Positions 1 through 7,129 of a DNA stretch of 11,563 nt are shown in pieces (positions within the stretch are counted from its first letter, which is position 1; every line of letters starts with the position of its first letter). The position numbers were made by a program, and so were the translations under genes. The notes beneath the pieces were generated by a model. That model did not search any database. It was not told where the DNA came from and worked only from the letters and a program-made list of their open reading frames with translations. The stretch comes from Planctomycetota bacterium (GTDB lineage: Bacteria > Planctomycetota > PUPC01 > JACPCR01), in contig JASLXP010000241.1 of NCBI GenBank assembly GCA_030740295.1, positions 1 to 11,563 of the forward strand. The letters are read 5' to 3'.

Positions 1-2
1 TT

Positions 3-566
3 TACAATCCGTACGCGCTTCATCGGGGCGGCGGCAAGTATCCGGTGGACCGGCTCTACGAAGGCATTTTCCGTTTATTGGGTGGCGGGCGCGCCAGTGA
101 CATCTACTCCTGTGACGGGGCCCGCGTGGGCCGGCTCGGGCTCATGGCGTTTCGCTTCAGCAACATTTTTCTCGGCCGACAATTGCGGACGTTTCCTCCA
201 AATCAGCGTCTCATACATGTCAACGGGCCCGACACTCTGTGGTGGAAGAATCTCATTTTCTCTAATGTCAGCCATGAAGGCCGCCAGCAGATCATCCTGC
301 ACCTGGTGAATTCCCCCGTCGCCGCAGAGCTCGAAGAGGGTCCGGATTCCCGCGTTCGTCCGCCGTTGAACGATGTGATCGTCACCTGCGGAAAACTGAA
401 AGATAAACAGCCGTCACGTGTCTGGCTCGTAGCCGCTGAGCCTCTGACTTCCGATGGCGAGCCGACCGTTCAGAGGGTCGAACTCAAACAGAATGTGCAA
501 GAAGAATGGAGCGAAGTGACCGTGCCGCTGGTGCTGTATTGGAAAACGGTTGTATTTGAGTTTTGA
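3..566 (+). CDS. C-terminal part of a probable glycoside hydrolase (5' end outside window)
   Basis: The frame is open from the first complete codon (position 3) to TGA at 564-566, so the gene begins before the window. The GTG at 45 is an internal codon rather than a convincing start. About 187 residues are visible. The first part reads like the end of a catalytic or accessory domain (RLYEGIFRLLGGGRASD). The last 100 residues alternate hydrophobic residues as in a beta-sandwich, with IILHLVN, PPLNDVIVTCGKL, VTVPLVLYWKTVVFEF. A strand of the type 'hLhN...P..dv.v' followed by a final 'v.VP.L.yW.vv.f' is common at the C-terminus of glycoside hydrolases of the beta-galactosidase and alpha-amylase superfamilies (family knowledge). 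The neighbours, a beta-helix enzyme and a CBM protein, fit this. No catalytic residues are visible, so the family cannot be assigned. Confidence 0.6.
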   Translation, partial: YNPYALHRGGGKYPVDRLYEGIFRLLGGGRASDIYSCDGARVGRLGLMAFRFSNIFLGRQLRTFPPNQRLIHVNGPDTLWWKNLIFSNVSHEGRQQIILHLVNSPVAAELEEGPDSRVRPPLNDVIVTCGKLKDKQPSRVWLVAAEPLTSDGEPTVQRVELKQNVQEEWSEVTVPLVLYWKTVVFEF

Positions 567-569
567 GGG

Positions 570-628
570 CAACTTGAGATCCCGTCAGTTTTCACCAACT
601 TGAAATCCCAATTGGGGATTTCAAGTTG
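570..628. repeat. Three copies of a 14-bp repeat, two forming a perfect inverted repeat
   Basis: CAACTTGAGATCCC (570-583) is followed by CAACTTGAAATCCC (596-609) and its exact reverse complement GGGATTTCAAGTTG (615-628). The last two form a 14-bp perfect stem with a 5-nt loop just downstream of the upstream gene's stop codon. No T-tract follows on the plus strand, so a classical intrinsic terminator is not supported. The core TTGAAATCCCAAT differs by one inserted A from TTGAATCCCAAT, which occurs in the heptamer arrays at 5559-5570 and, less its first base, at 7218-7228. It may belong to the same repeat family. Confidence 0.75.
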
Positions 629-739
629 ATGAAGCCTCCGCCGGAAGAAGATCGAGACCGTATCGGCTTCGTGAGCGAACCGAGTGTTCCTTATGTCACG
701 AAGAAACGAACCAGGAAAAAGAGGGCTGCAAAGAAGTGA
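629..739 (+). CDS. Possible 36-residue lysine-rich small protein or remnant of a larger gene
   Basis: The ATG at 629 opens a 36-codon frame that ends with TGA at 737-739. The stop overlaps the GTG start of the next gene (GTGA at 736-739), an arrangement often seen with translational coupling. The product begins MKPPPEEDRDRIGF and ends in a basic tail, KKRTRKKRAAKK. GGGG at 614-617 lies about 11 nt upstream and could serve as a weak ribosome binding site. The frame stays open upstream to 578 and runs through the inverted repeat, so it could instead be the tail of a decayed gene. No family is recognised. Its coding status is uncertain because of its small size. Confidence 0.3.
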   Translation: MKPPPEEDRDRIGFVSEPSVPYVTKKRTRKKRAAKK

Positions 740-2646
740 ACTCAAACACGAAACGCTCTGTGCTATCACTATCCGTACTTGCCGCAGTTCTTATTCTCCA
801 ATCATCTGTTTTCGCGGAGACAACCCTCCCCTGGCTCGGCAACAACCTGCTGAAGAATCCGGGCTTTGAGGCCAAGCCGGAAAAAGATAAGCCCATCCCC
901 GGCTGGACATCTCAGCCGCATGGCAATACCGCGAACGCTGCCGTCGACAACTCAATTCGACTGGCGGGTAAAGCCTCTTTGCACATTTCCGTTCCCAGAT
1001 CGCCGGGCAGTATTATTTTCAGATCCGAACCGATATCGGTCAGCGCGGGCAAACGTTTTCTCTATTCGATCGCTTATCGGCAGACCGGCTTCAATACCAG
1101 CGGCAAGCGGGATGCTTACGAAGGGGTGAGCTCGTACTCGCAGATCGAATGGCTCGATGCAGAGAAGGCAGTCATCGGGCGCGACAGTTCTACTTCGCGA
1201 TTCCGATACGGGCCTTCGGATTGGGACATCCGCGACAGCCTGATTGAGGTGCCGGCCGACGCGTCGTTTGGAGTGGTGTCGGTCAGCGTCTCCAACAACA
1301 GCCTGAAGCACGCCGGCAAGGTCATCCCTGCCGATCTCTGGATCGATGGCGTGCAGTTTCGCGAATACAGGCCGCCTCCCACACCCGACTGGGCAAAGAA
1401 AGAAACTGAGCGAGTCGTCGAAGGCGCGCCACAGCAATCGCCGGTGCGCGCGTTCTTTGTTGCGAGTGCGAACGAGTTCAGCGCAAAGGGCGGGCAATTC
1501 TCAAAGATCGTAATCGACAAAGAGGCGGAGCGCGGCTCTGCACTGCAATCTCCCGCCGAATGTGGCAAGGGCATCATGTGTCACTCGCCCTACTTCCCGG
1601 CCATGCCTGCCGGACTCTATCGTTTGCGCGCACAGATCAGGCTATCGGATACGGCAGGAAAAGAGCGAGCAGGCTTCATCGACATTGCCGGTCGCTACGC
1701 GGGGCAGCGGATGCTGATGGAATTCCGGCCAAAGGCGTTCAAAACGGCCGGACAGTACCAGACCGTCGAACAGGATTTCATCCTTCGCGACAGCCATTGG
1801 TGGTGCATCCGGGCCTACACCGACGGCAACCAGGAATGGTCCATAGATTCCGTGAAAGTCTTCCCCTTGCACGAACTGCAGGATCGTGAGCTGCTGACTA
1901 TTTATCCCGGAGTCGAGGGGCAGATATCTGCCGATCTGAAACCGAAGATGGCCCGCCCTTACAGAGTTTTATTTGTTGCCGGGCTCGGCTACGACGCATA
2001 CCGGCCGACGCAGATTCTCCGCCTGCTCAGCACCGACACAGAAATCACTCCGGTCTGGGTACGCCGCGATCGAAGTTTCCATTACGAAGGCTTTCCGCAA
2101 ACTGCGGTCGAGCTCTTCGATTTCGACTGCATCTATCTCACCAACGTCAACGCGCGTGGTCTCGCCCTGCGCGAAAAAAATCTCGTTCGAGAGTATGTTC
2201 GCCGCGGCGGTGCTCTGGTGGTCATCGGCGGCCACCAGAGCTTCGAACGCGGCGGCTGGAAGGGATCGCTGCTCGAGGAAGTTTTGCCGTTCGAGGTCGC
2301 ACCTTCGATAAAGGAAGGTTTCGCTCATCACCCCAAAGGACTACCGCTCCTGGTTGGCCAGGACCTGCCCTGGCAGCGGGAAGCTGACCTCGACGACTCG
2401 CCCAAAGTGTTTTTCATTCATCGCGGGAAGCTGAAGCCGAACACCAGGGTCCTGGCCAGTGCGGGCGAGCTGCCCTTCCTGGTCGCCGGCGAATTTGGGA
2501 AAGGCCGCGTCGTCTGTGTTCTTGGTGTAGCGATCGGATCGGGCGACAAGAAACAGATCCCCTTCTGGCGATGGCGCGACTGGAATTACCTGATGCGCAA
2601 CGCCACCTGGTGGGCCATGCGGTATTACGGTCTGAATCTTCGTTGA
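736..2646 (+). CDS. Secreted protein with two carbohydrate-binding-like domains and a GATase1-like domain
   Basis: The GTG start at 736 is the only usable start near the signal peptide and has GAGGG 10 nt upstream. Residues 1-27 form a Sec signal peptide with a hydrophobic core and an SSVFA cleavage region. Residues about 35-210 look like a beta-sandwich carbohydrate-binding module: NLLKNPGFE at 37-45, PGW, then strands ending LWIDGVQFREY. A second similar module spans about 235-380 (YRLRAQIRLSD to WSIDSVKVFPL). Residues about 406-525 resemble class I glutamine-amidotransferase-like domains (YRVLFVAGLGYDAYR, DFDCIYLTNV, YVRRGGALVVIGGHQSFERGGW), followed by a C-terminal segment containing GEFGKGRVVCVLG. 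No cysteine occupies the expected nucleophile elbow, so glutaminase activity is unlikely and a binding or structural role is more probable. The beta-helix enzyme gene follows after 66 bp in the same direction, pointing to shared work on extracellular glycans. The exact substrate is unknown. Confidence 0.85.
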   Translation: MNSNTKRSVLSLSVLAAVLILQSSVFAETTLPWLGNNLLKNPGFEAKPEKDKPIPGWTSQPHGNTANAAVDNSIRLAGKASLHISVPRSPGSIIFRSEPISVSAGKRFLYSIAYRQTGFNTSGKRDAYEGVSSYSQIEWLDAEKAVIGRDSSTSRFRYGPSDWDIRDSLIEVPADASFGVVSVSVSNNSLKHAGKVIPADLWIDGVQFREYRPPPTPDWAKKETERVVEGAPQQSPVRAFFVASANEFSAKGGQFSKIVIDKEAERGSALQSPAECGKGIMCHSPYFPAMPAGLYRLRAQIRLSDTAGKERAGFIDIAGRYAGQRMLMEFRPKAFKTAGQYQTVEQDFILRDSHWWCIRAYTDGNQEWSIDSVKVFPLHELQDRELLTIYPGVEGQISADLKPKMARPYRVLFVAGLGYDAYRPTQILRLLSTDTEITPVWVRRDRSFHYEGFPQTAVELFDFDCIYLTNVNARGLALREKNLVREYVRRGGALVVIGGHQSFERGGWKGSLLEEVLPFEVAPSIKEGFAHHPKGLPLLVGQDLPWQREADLDDSPKVFFIHRGKLKPNTRVLASAGELPFLVAGEFGKGRVVCVLGVAIGSGDKKQIPFWRWRDWNYLMRNATWWAMRYYGLNLR

Positions 2647-2712
2647 GCCCCTTTTCATAAGGTCCATCCGGCTTCACCGCTTTTACGTTCGCATGCCCCA
2701 CACCAACCTTTA

Positions 2713-5415
2713 ATGATGAATCTCTTATCTATTACTCTCCTTTGCATAACAAACGTCTCCGCACAGACAGAATTCTTTATCGCTACCGACGGCTCTGACG
2801 CGAACGGCGGCACGCAAGAAAAGCCTTTCGGATCGATAAAGAGAGCTCAACAGGCCATCCAGGATCTCAAAGAGAAAGGCAAGTATCCCGACAAAGGAGT
2901 AACCGTATTGCTTCGCGGCGGGCACTATTTCGTGCAAGAGACGATTAACTTGAAGCAAGCAGATTCGGGAACGGAGCGAGGGGGCGTGCTTTACAGTTCT
3001 TATCCTGGCGAAACAGTTCGGTTAAGCGGCGCGCAACTGGTGAAGGGCTGGAAACCTGTCGCAGGCGACATCGTGAAACGCCTTGGACCTGCCGCACGGA
3101 AGAATGTCTTGCAGGTAAATCTGAAAGAACTCGGCATTCAGAACTTCGGGGAGCTGAAACCGCGCGGGATGGGGCGTCCCGGTTATTCCGCTGCGCTGGA
3201 ACTTCTCTTCGATGACCGACCAATGACTCTGGCCCGGTATCCGAATAAAGGCTGGGAGAAGATAGCGTCGACTCCGGCTGGTAAGGACGGTGGCAAGTTT
3301 GGCTACTCCGGTGACCGTCCTGCTCGATGGGCCGAACAGGATGTGTGGGTGCACGGCTATTGGACGTACGACTGGGCGGATTCATACGAGCGCGCAAAGC
3401 GCGTCGACTCGGCGAACAGACTCATCGAAACACATCCGCCACACGGCAAGTACGGGTACAGGAAAGGGAAACGCTTCTACTACCTGAATGTTCTTGAGGA
3501 GTTGGATTCGCCGGGTGAATGGTACCTGGATCGTTCATCAGGCATGCTCTACTTCTGGCCTCCGCTCCTCGCGAAGCGCGAAGACCACGCGCAACAGTCA
3601 CCAATTGAGATAGGTCAGGCTTTCGTATCAGTCACCGGTATGCTGCTTCAGTTGGAGTCTGTCTCTAACGTCGAATTTCGCGGTCTCAGCTTTGAGGGCT
3701 GCCGTCAGACCGCGGTGGTCATTCGGGGCGGTGAAAATAATCGCGTGTCCAAATGTGTTTTCCGGAACATTGGCAACAAGGCTGTAAGCATCGCCGGCGG
3801 AAAGAATCACGGAGTGGTTGGCTGTGACATATCGGAAACGGGAGACGGCGGAATCTCTCTCAGCGGAGGTGACCGGAAGACACTGACGCCGGCCGGACAC
3901 TATGCGGAGAACAACCATATCCATCACTACAGCCGCTGGTGTCGCACCTATCGGCCCGGCGTTATGGTCAGTGGCGTCGGAAACCGTGTCTCCCACAATC
4001 TGATTCATCACAGCCCGCACAATGGAATTCAGCTTGGAGGCAACGACCATCAGATTGAATTCAACGAGCTGCACAACCTGTGCGAAGAGACAGGAGATGT
4101 GGGTGCGTTTTACATGGGGCGCGACTGGACGGCCCGCGGCACGGTAATCCGTCACAATTTCTTTCACCACATTTACGGCCCGTATACGCATGGCGCGATG
4201 GGCGTCTATCTCGACGACACCGCCAGCGGCATCACCATCTACGGAAACGTTTTTCTGAAGGCCAGCCGTGCGGCATTTGTTGGCGGGGGCCGGGATAACA
4301 CGATCGAGAACAATGTTTTCGTGGATTGCTATCCGTCCGTCCACATCGATGCCCGAGGCCTGACCTGGGCAGCGAAGCGGGGCTACATCAAAAAGGGGGG
4401 CGGCTGGCACATGTATCAGAAGCTGGAAAACGTGAAATTCAATCTGCCTCCCTACAGCGAGAAGTATCCGAAACTCGCGGCCATTCTGGATGGTGACCCG
4501 CGCATTCCTGCCGGCAATACTGTCGCTCGAAACGTCTCTTTCGGAGGCAGATGGCTGAATCTATCGAGCGTCAAGAAAGAGTGGGTGAAGTTCGAGGACA
4601 ACCTGGTAACCGAAACCAATCCGGGATTCATCGATCTGGGCAGACTCAATCTGCAACTGAAAGAAGACTCCCCCGCGTTCAAACAGGGCTTCAAGAGAAT
4701 CCCTTTCGAAAAGATCGGTCTTATCAGGAATGACATGCGCGCCACCTGGCCGGTAGAGCATCCTCATGATGAAGTGCGGACCGCCAAAAAGAAAGAGCCA
4801 GTGCCAAAGCGCCGGAAAGGGCCGCCACCGGTATATGAAATCCCTTTGAAAGATGCAGCGATCACAATCGACGGCACTGTCGATTCAGAGGAATGGACCG
4901 TGACAGGAAAGAAACCACTCCTTCTCGAATACACCTACCGCGGCCAGAAAACTTCACCTACCTCTGACGTCTGGGTTGTCCGTGACAAAGATGCGTTGTA
5001 CGTGGCCTTCAAGAACAGGGTGGCAGCCAGACCTTTGAAGAAAGAGCCAAAGTGGGGGAAGAACGACGCGGTCGAAATAGCGCTCCGCAAGAATCCAAAT
5101 TCTCCGACCATTGTCCTGCGCGGTTTCGTTAATGGCGATTTCGTCAGCAGCGACGAAGCAGGCGCCGCCCCGAACATCGCAAAGAAGGCGGCATCCAACG
5201 TGGGGTACTCAGCCAGCCAGAAGACCGCGAAGGAATGGCAAGCAGAATGGCGGATTCCCTTGGCTTCCATCGATGTCGATCCTGCGAAAGACAAGCGGCT
5301 CGAATTCAACCTGACCGTTCACCAATCCGAAAAGTCAGTCTGGCTGATGTGGGTACCGACGCATGGCAATTCGTGGCTGGTCGAGCGTGCTGGGAGAGTG
5401 GAGTGGAAGAGGTGA
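2713..5415 (+). CDS. Right-handed beta-helix carbohydrate-active enzyme with C-terminal CBM9-like domain (GH141-like)
   Basis: There are tandem ATGs at 2713 and 2716. No start codon lies further upstream back to the previous stop, and no clear Shine-Dalgarno is present. A short signal peptide ends at NVSAQ. The motif FFIATDGSDANGGTQEKPF with SIKRAQQAI (residues about 21-49) is the usual N-terminal entry of beta-helix polysaccharide enzymes. Parallel beta-helix rungs run from about 313 to 551, with repeated short strands and N/H-rich turns (NRVSKCVFRNIG, NHIHHYS, HNLIHHSPHNGIQLGG, IEFNELHN, ITIYGNVFLKA, TIENNVFVDC). GAFYMGRDWTARG and GVYLDDTASG resemble GH141-type proteins (alpha-L-fucosidase or xylanase activity known in that family). 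A basic linker (about 690-706) leads to a CBM9-like domain (707-900: ITIDGTVDSEEW, LYVAFKNRV, WGKNDAVEIAL, EWQAEWRIPLASI). It is probably cotranscribed with the upstream secreted protein. The stop codon lies inside a repeat block. The beta-helix and CBM9-like calls are firm; GH141 and the substrate are inferred. Confidence 0.88.
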   Translation: MMNLLSITLLCITNVSAQTEFFIATDGSDANGGTQEKPFGSIKRAQQAIQDLKEKGKYPDKGVTVLLRGGHYFVQETINLKQADSGTERGGVLYSSYPGETVRLSGAQLVKGWKPVAGDIVKRLGPAARKNVLQVNLKELGIQNFGELKPRGMGRPGYSAALELLFDDRPMTLARYPNKGWEKIASTPAGKDGGKFGYSGDRPARWAEQDVWVHGYWTYDWADSYERAKRVDSANRLIETHPPHGKYGYRKGKRFYYLNVLEELDSPGEWYLDRSSGMLYFWPPLLAKREDHAQQSPIEIGQAFVSVTGMLLQLESVSNVEFRGLSFEGCRQTAVVIRGGENNRVSKCVFRNIGNKAVSIAGGKNHGVVGCDISETGDGGISLSGGDRKTLTPAGHYAENNHIHHYSRWCRTYRPGVMVSGVGNRVSHNLIHHSPHNGIQLGGNDHQIEFNELHNLCEETGDVGAFYMGRDWTARGTVIRHNFFHHIYGPYTHGAMGVYLDDTASGITIYGNVFLKASRAAFVGGGRDNTIENNVFVDCYPSVHIDARGLTWAAKRGYIKKGGGWHMYQKLENVKFNLPPYSEKYPKLAAILDGDPRIPAGNTVARNVSFGGRWLNLSSVKKEWVKFEDNLVTETNPGFIDLGRLNLQLKEDSPAFKQGFKRIPFEKIGLIRNDMRATWPVEHPHDEVRTAKKKEPVPKRRKGPPPVYEIPLKDAAITIDGTVDSEEWTVTGKKPLLLEYTYRGQKTSPTSDVWVVRDKDALYVAFKNRVAARPLKKEPKWGKNDAVEIALRKNPNSPTIVLRGFVNGDFVSSDEAGAAPNIAKKAASNVGYSASQKTAKEWQAEWRIPLASIDVDPAKDKRLEFNLTVHQSEKSVWLMWVPTHGNSWLVERAGRVEWKR

Positions 5416-5472
5416 ATGGTGGATTGAAGAGGTGACTGGTGAATGGTGAATGGTGAATGGTGGACGGTGAAT
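5404..5472 (+). repeat. Left 69-bp heptamer-repeat block (GGTGAAT units)
   Basis: The block is built mostly of 7-bp units (GGTGAAT, with variants GGTGGAT and GGTGGAC). Its reverse complement matches 7263-7331 at 65 of 69 positions with no gaps. It overlaps the last three sense codons and the TGA stop (5413-5415) of the beta-helix gene. Confidence 0.9.
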
Positions 5473-5479
5473 CGGGAAT

Positions 5480-5507
5480 GATTCAGGACTCAGGATTCAG
5501 GATTCAT
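5480..5507 (+). repeat. Four GATTCAG heptamers
   Basis: Four consecutive 7-bp units are present: GATTCAG, GACTCAG, GATTCAG, GATTCAT. They begin 8 bp after the GGTGAAT block. Confidence 0.85.
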
Positions 5508-5539
5508 ATCCACCCCGCACGTTCACTGTCGCCCTTCCT

Positions 5540-5571
5540 GGATCTTGAATCTTGAATCTTGAATCCCAATC
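5540..5571 (-). repeat. TTGAATC heptamer array ending in GAATCCCAAT
   Basis: Three TTGAATC units stand in tandem, after GGATC and followed by CCAATC. On the minus strand they read GATTCAA, so their orientation is opposite to the block at 5480-5507. The 12-mer TGAATCCCAATC recurs exactly at 7218-7229. Confidence 0.8.
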
Positions 5572-5787
5572 ACCCAGAACATCACCATGGATCTGCGCAC
5601 TGCCCTGCTCACAACCCGGCCCCTGGAGCCCGAGGACTTCGCCAGTTCATATCTCGCCTGAGTCGTCTTTCCAATCGAGAAATAGCCACCTTGCCGCGAA
5701 ATGTCCCTTCTTGCATGGCAAGCCATAGACCAGGGGCTTGGCCTTGAGATGGTTTCTCCGTTTTCTAGATGCCAGAGTCTACAAAGT
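5572..5787. other. Intergenic remainder with no supported gene
   Basis: This stretch separates the heptamer arrays from the 3' end of the minus-strand 288-residue gene. It contains an imperfect hairpin (GGCAAGCC at 5717-5724 with GGCTTGGCC at 5735-5743, one bulge) downstream of that gene's stop. It might act as a terminator, but no U-tract follows. A 24-codon ATG frame (5587-5661, beginning MDLRTALLTTRPLEPEDF) has GC-rich third positions but no ribosome binding site. I see no RNA gene here. Confidence 0.5.
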
Positions 5788-6654
5788 TCACGCCAGCCGA
5801 GAAAAGACAGCCGCAGGCTGGCCAAGCAACTGGATCTTAACCGGTATTGAAGGAATCACCGGACGGGGAAATGGAATACGAACGGGAAAACCTGGTCGTG
5901 GCTGGGGCTCCGGGACAGGCTCGGGCTCTGGGACGGGTTCCGGTTCGGGCTCTGGGATGGGCTCCGGCTCGGGCACGGGCACTGGCTTTTTGGAAGGTGG
6001 TCTGAGACATTCTTCTATAGGCTTCAGGAAAGAGAGAATCCTGTTCAATGCGTCGAAGGACACACTGGCTTTGACCCTGTTTGAGATGTCAAAGCTGAAT
6101 TCCCCCAGCATGGAGAGGCCTTCGCTGATTCCTTCTCTACTGTCATTCGAAAGGTCGCCGAGGATCTCGAAAAGCCGATCCATATCAATGGTCTCTATCG
6201 TAGCAGATGCCCGGCCGACAAAGAACTGACCAACTACGAGGAGTTCCATGCGCCTCTCTTGCGTGAGGCTATCTGCCATGCCTGCCGTCGCGGCATTTTT
6301 CGCCACGTTCAGCGACTCAAGCATAATGGAAAGCTTCTCCTTGATGCTCGACCTGGTGGCGGGTGGCTCAGGCGGTTCGATGATTACAGGAGGCGGCGAG
6401 ACACGGACTTTAAGATCTGTAACTCCAATTGGCTTATTAAAGAAGTCCGTCGGTTCGCCAAAGAGTGCAGCCGTTTCAGGATCGATAATATAAGCACCAA
6501 CATCCGCAGGCAGTGGGGTTTCTCCTGACTGAACTGGTTTGGCGGGCACGACGGGTCTGATCCGCGCACTCCCCATCATGATTTCATCCGTTCCCAAAAT
6601 TCTCATCTGAAATCCGTTTCTGTCACTTTCAGCCCTGGTGCGTGCCTGAAGCAT
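5788..6654 (-). CDS. Unknown 288-residue protein with Pro-Glu-Val repeat; candidate flagellar (sigma-28) regulon member
   Basis: No family is recognised. The ATG at 6654 gives the longest product but has GAAGG directly abutting it; Met17 (6606) and Met26 (6579) are alternative starts, none with a strong ribosome binding site. There is no signal peptide or membrane segment. Residues 1-100 are probably disordered and proline-rich (SPPPVIIEPPEPP). Residues about 102-216 form a predicted helical domain (IKEKLSIMLESLNVAKNAATA, MELLVVGQFFVG, MDRLFEILGDLSND, FDALNRILSFLKPIEE). Residues 224-254 are a P-V/E/I-P-E repeat like the extended linkers of TonB-type proteins, followed by a Pro-rich tail. The DNA behind this linker is a short tandem repeat at about 5900-5990. 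A consensus-like sigma-28 promoter lies 130 bp upstream and the flagellin gene is divergent, so a motility role is inferred. The gene sits alone inside a heptamer-bounded cassette. Confidence 0.7.
   Translation of the reverse strand: MLQARTRAESDRNGFQMRILGTDEIMMGSARIRPVVPAKPVQSGETPLPADVGAYIIDPETAALFGEPTDFFNKPIGVTDLKVRVSPPPVIIEPPEPPATRSSIKEKLSIMLESLNVAKNAATAGMADSLTQERRMELLVVGQFFVGRASATIETIDMDRLFEILGDLSNDSREGISEGLSMLGEFSFDISNRVKASVSFDALNRILSFLKPIEECLRPPSKKPVPVPEPEPIPEPEPEPVPEPEPVPEPQPRPGFPVRIPFPRPVIPSIPVKIQLLGQPAAVFSRLA
5895..5993 (-). repeat. Short tandem repeat coding for the Pro-Glu-Val linker
   Basis: On the plus strand, GGCTCGGGCTCTGGGA-like units of 6 and 12 bp recur. On the minus strand they encode PEPEP, PIPEP and PVPEP units. 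Such tracts change length easily by slippage in 6-bp steps that keep the reading frame. Confidence 0.75.
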
Positions 6655-6783
6655 CCTTCAAGGCAGGGCTCTGGAGTTGGTACACCGCGCATCCCAGACG
6701 CTCGGCGAACTGGGAAATCTGAGCGTACAAATTTAGACGCGAAAGGCAGGTGCCTTCCGGTACCTTCGGTCGGATTGCCTTAA

Positions 6784-6809
6784 TTATCGAGAATTTCCGC
6801 CAAACTTTA
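6784..6809 (-). promoter_or_regulatory. Candidate sigma-28 (FliA) promoter of the 288-residue gene
   Basis: On the minus strand, TAAAGTTT (6809-6802) matches the enterobacterial FliA -35 consensus at all 8 positions. After 10 nt comes CTCGATAA (6791-6784), which matches GCCGATAA at 6 of 8 positions. The spacer is one shorter than the usual 11. Transcription would start near 6777, giving a leader of about 120-170 nt. Confidence 0.55.
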
Positions 6810-6865
6810 GTTGCTCAGTCAGGTTCAGAGGCAGGTTTGGGATCTGGAATACCTCTTGTGATTTG

Positions 6866-6922
6866 GATTCAGGGCTCAGAATTCAGAATGCGGGATTCAG
6901 GGTTTCAGGATTCAGGATTCAG
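6866..6922 (+). repeat. GATTCAG heptamer array
   Basis: There are eight units, of which four are exact GATTCAG (6866, 6894, 6909 and 6916). The others are GGCTCAG, AATTCAG, AATGCGG and one 8-bp unit, GGTTTCAG. The array is inverted relative to that at 7131-7230. Confidence 0.85.
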
Positions 6923-6951
6923 ATCAGCGCCAAATCGCGGACTCAGTAGCA

Positions 6952-7068
6952 TCAAGGTGGGCCTTTGGCGGCTATAGCCAGGCATACCTCCTTACGGACG
7001 ATGATCTCGACAAGGCGAATCCATTTCATGGCAGTATTCGCCGCGAGTGCCGGCGAAAAAAAGTCCAT
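6952..7068 (-). CDS. Possible 38-residue small protein
   Basis: ATG at 7068 to TGA at 6952-6954. The product begins MDFFSPALAANTAMKWIRL and ends VCLAIAAKGPP, with a hydrophobic, possibly amphipathic middle. AGGG lies 8 nt before the ATG. The third codon positions are rich in G/C, as in the real genes nearby. It lies in the same direction as, and upstream of, the sigma-28 promoter for the 288-residue gene, in the unique island between two heptamer arrays. No family is recognised, and at this length chance cannot be excluded. Confidence 0.3.
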   Translation of the reverse strand: MDFFSPALAANTAMKWIRLVEIIVRKEVCLAIAAKGPP

Positions 7069-7111
7069 TCAGCCGGCCCTGCTACCTGCCCGAAGATTCG
7101 GAAATCACACT

Positions 7112-7129
7112 CCCCGCGTATATGCGGGG
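7112..7129. other. GC-rich hairpin CCCCGC/GCGGGG
   Basis: A 6-bp perfect stem (7112-7117 with 7124-7129) and a 6-nt loop GTATAT stand directly before the heptamer array. No T-tract follows on either strand. It may mark an array border rather than a terminator. Confidence 0.4.

Noticed and set aside
596..628. Perfect 14-bp hairpin as an intrinsic terminator of the first gene
   Set aside because: No T-tract follows, and the sequence resembles a repeat family seen elsewhere in the window.
3628..4410. Long minus-strand ORF opposite the beta-helix gene (260 codons)
   Set aside because: It is an antisense shadow of a well-supported beta-helix coding region.
5587..5661. 24-codon ORF (begins MDLRTALLTTRPLEPEDF)
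   Set aside because: Codon use looks good, but it is too short, has no ribosome binding site, and nothing nearby supports it.
5738..6229. Plus-strand ORF with a Gly-Ser repeat (GSGTGSGSG)
   Set aside because: It is the antisense reading of the minus-strand Pro-Glu-Val linker. The minus-strand frame is longer, has protein-like ends and has a promoter.
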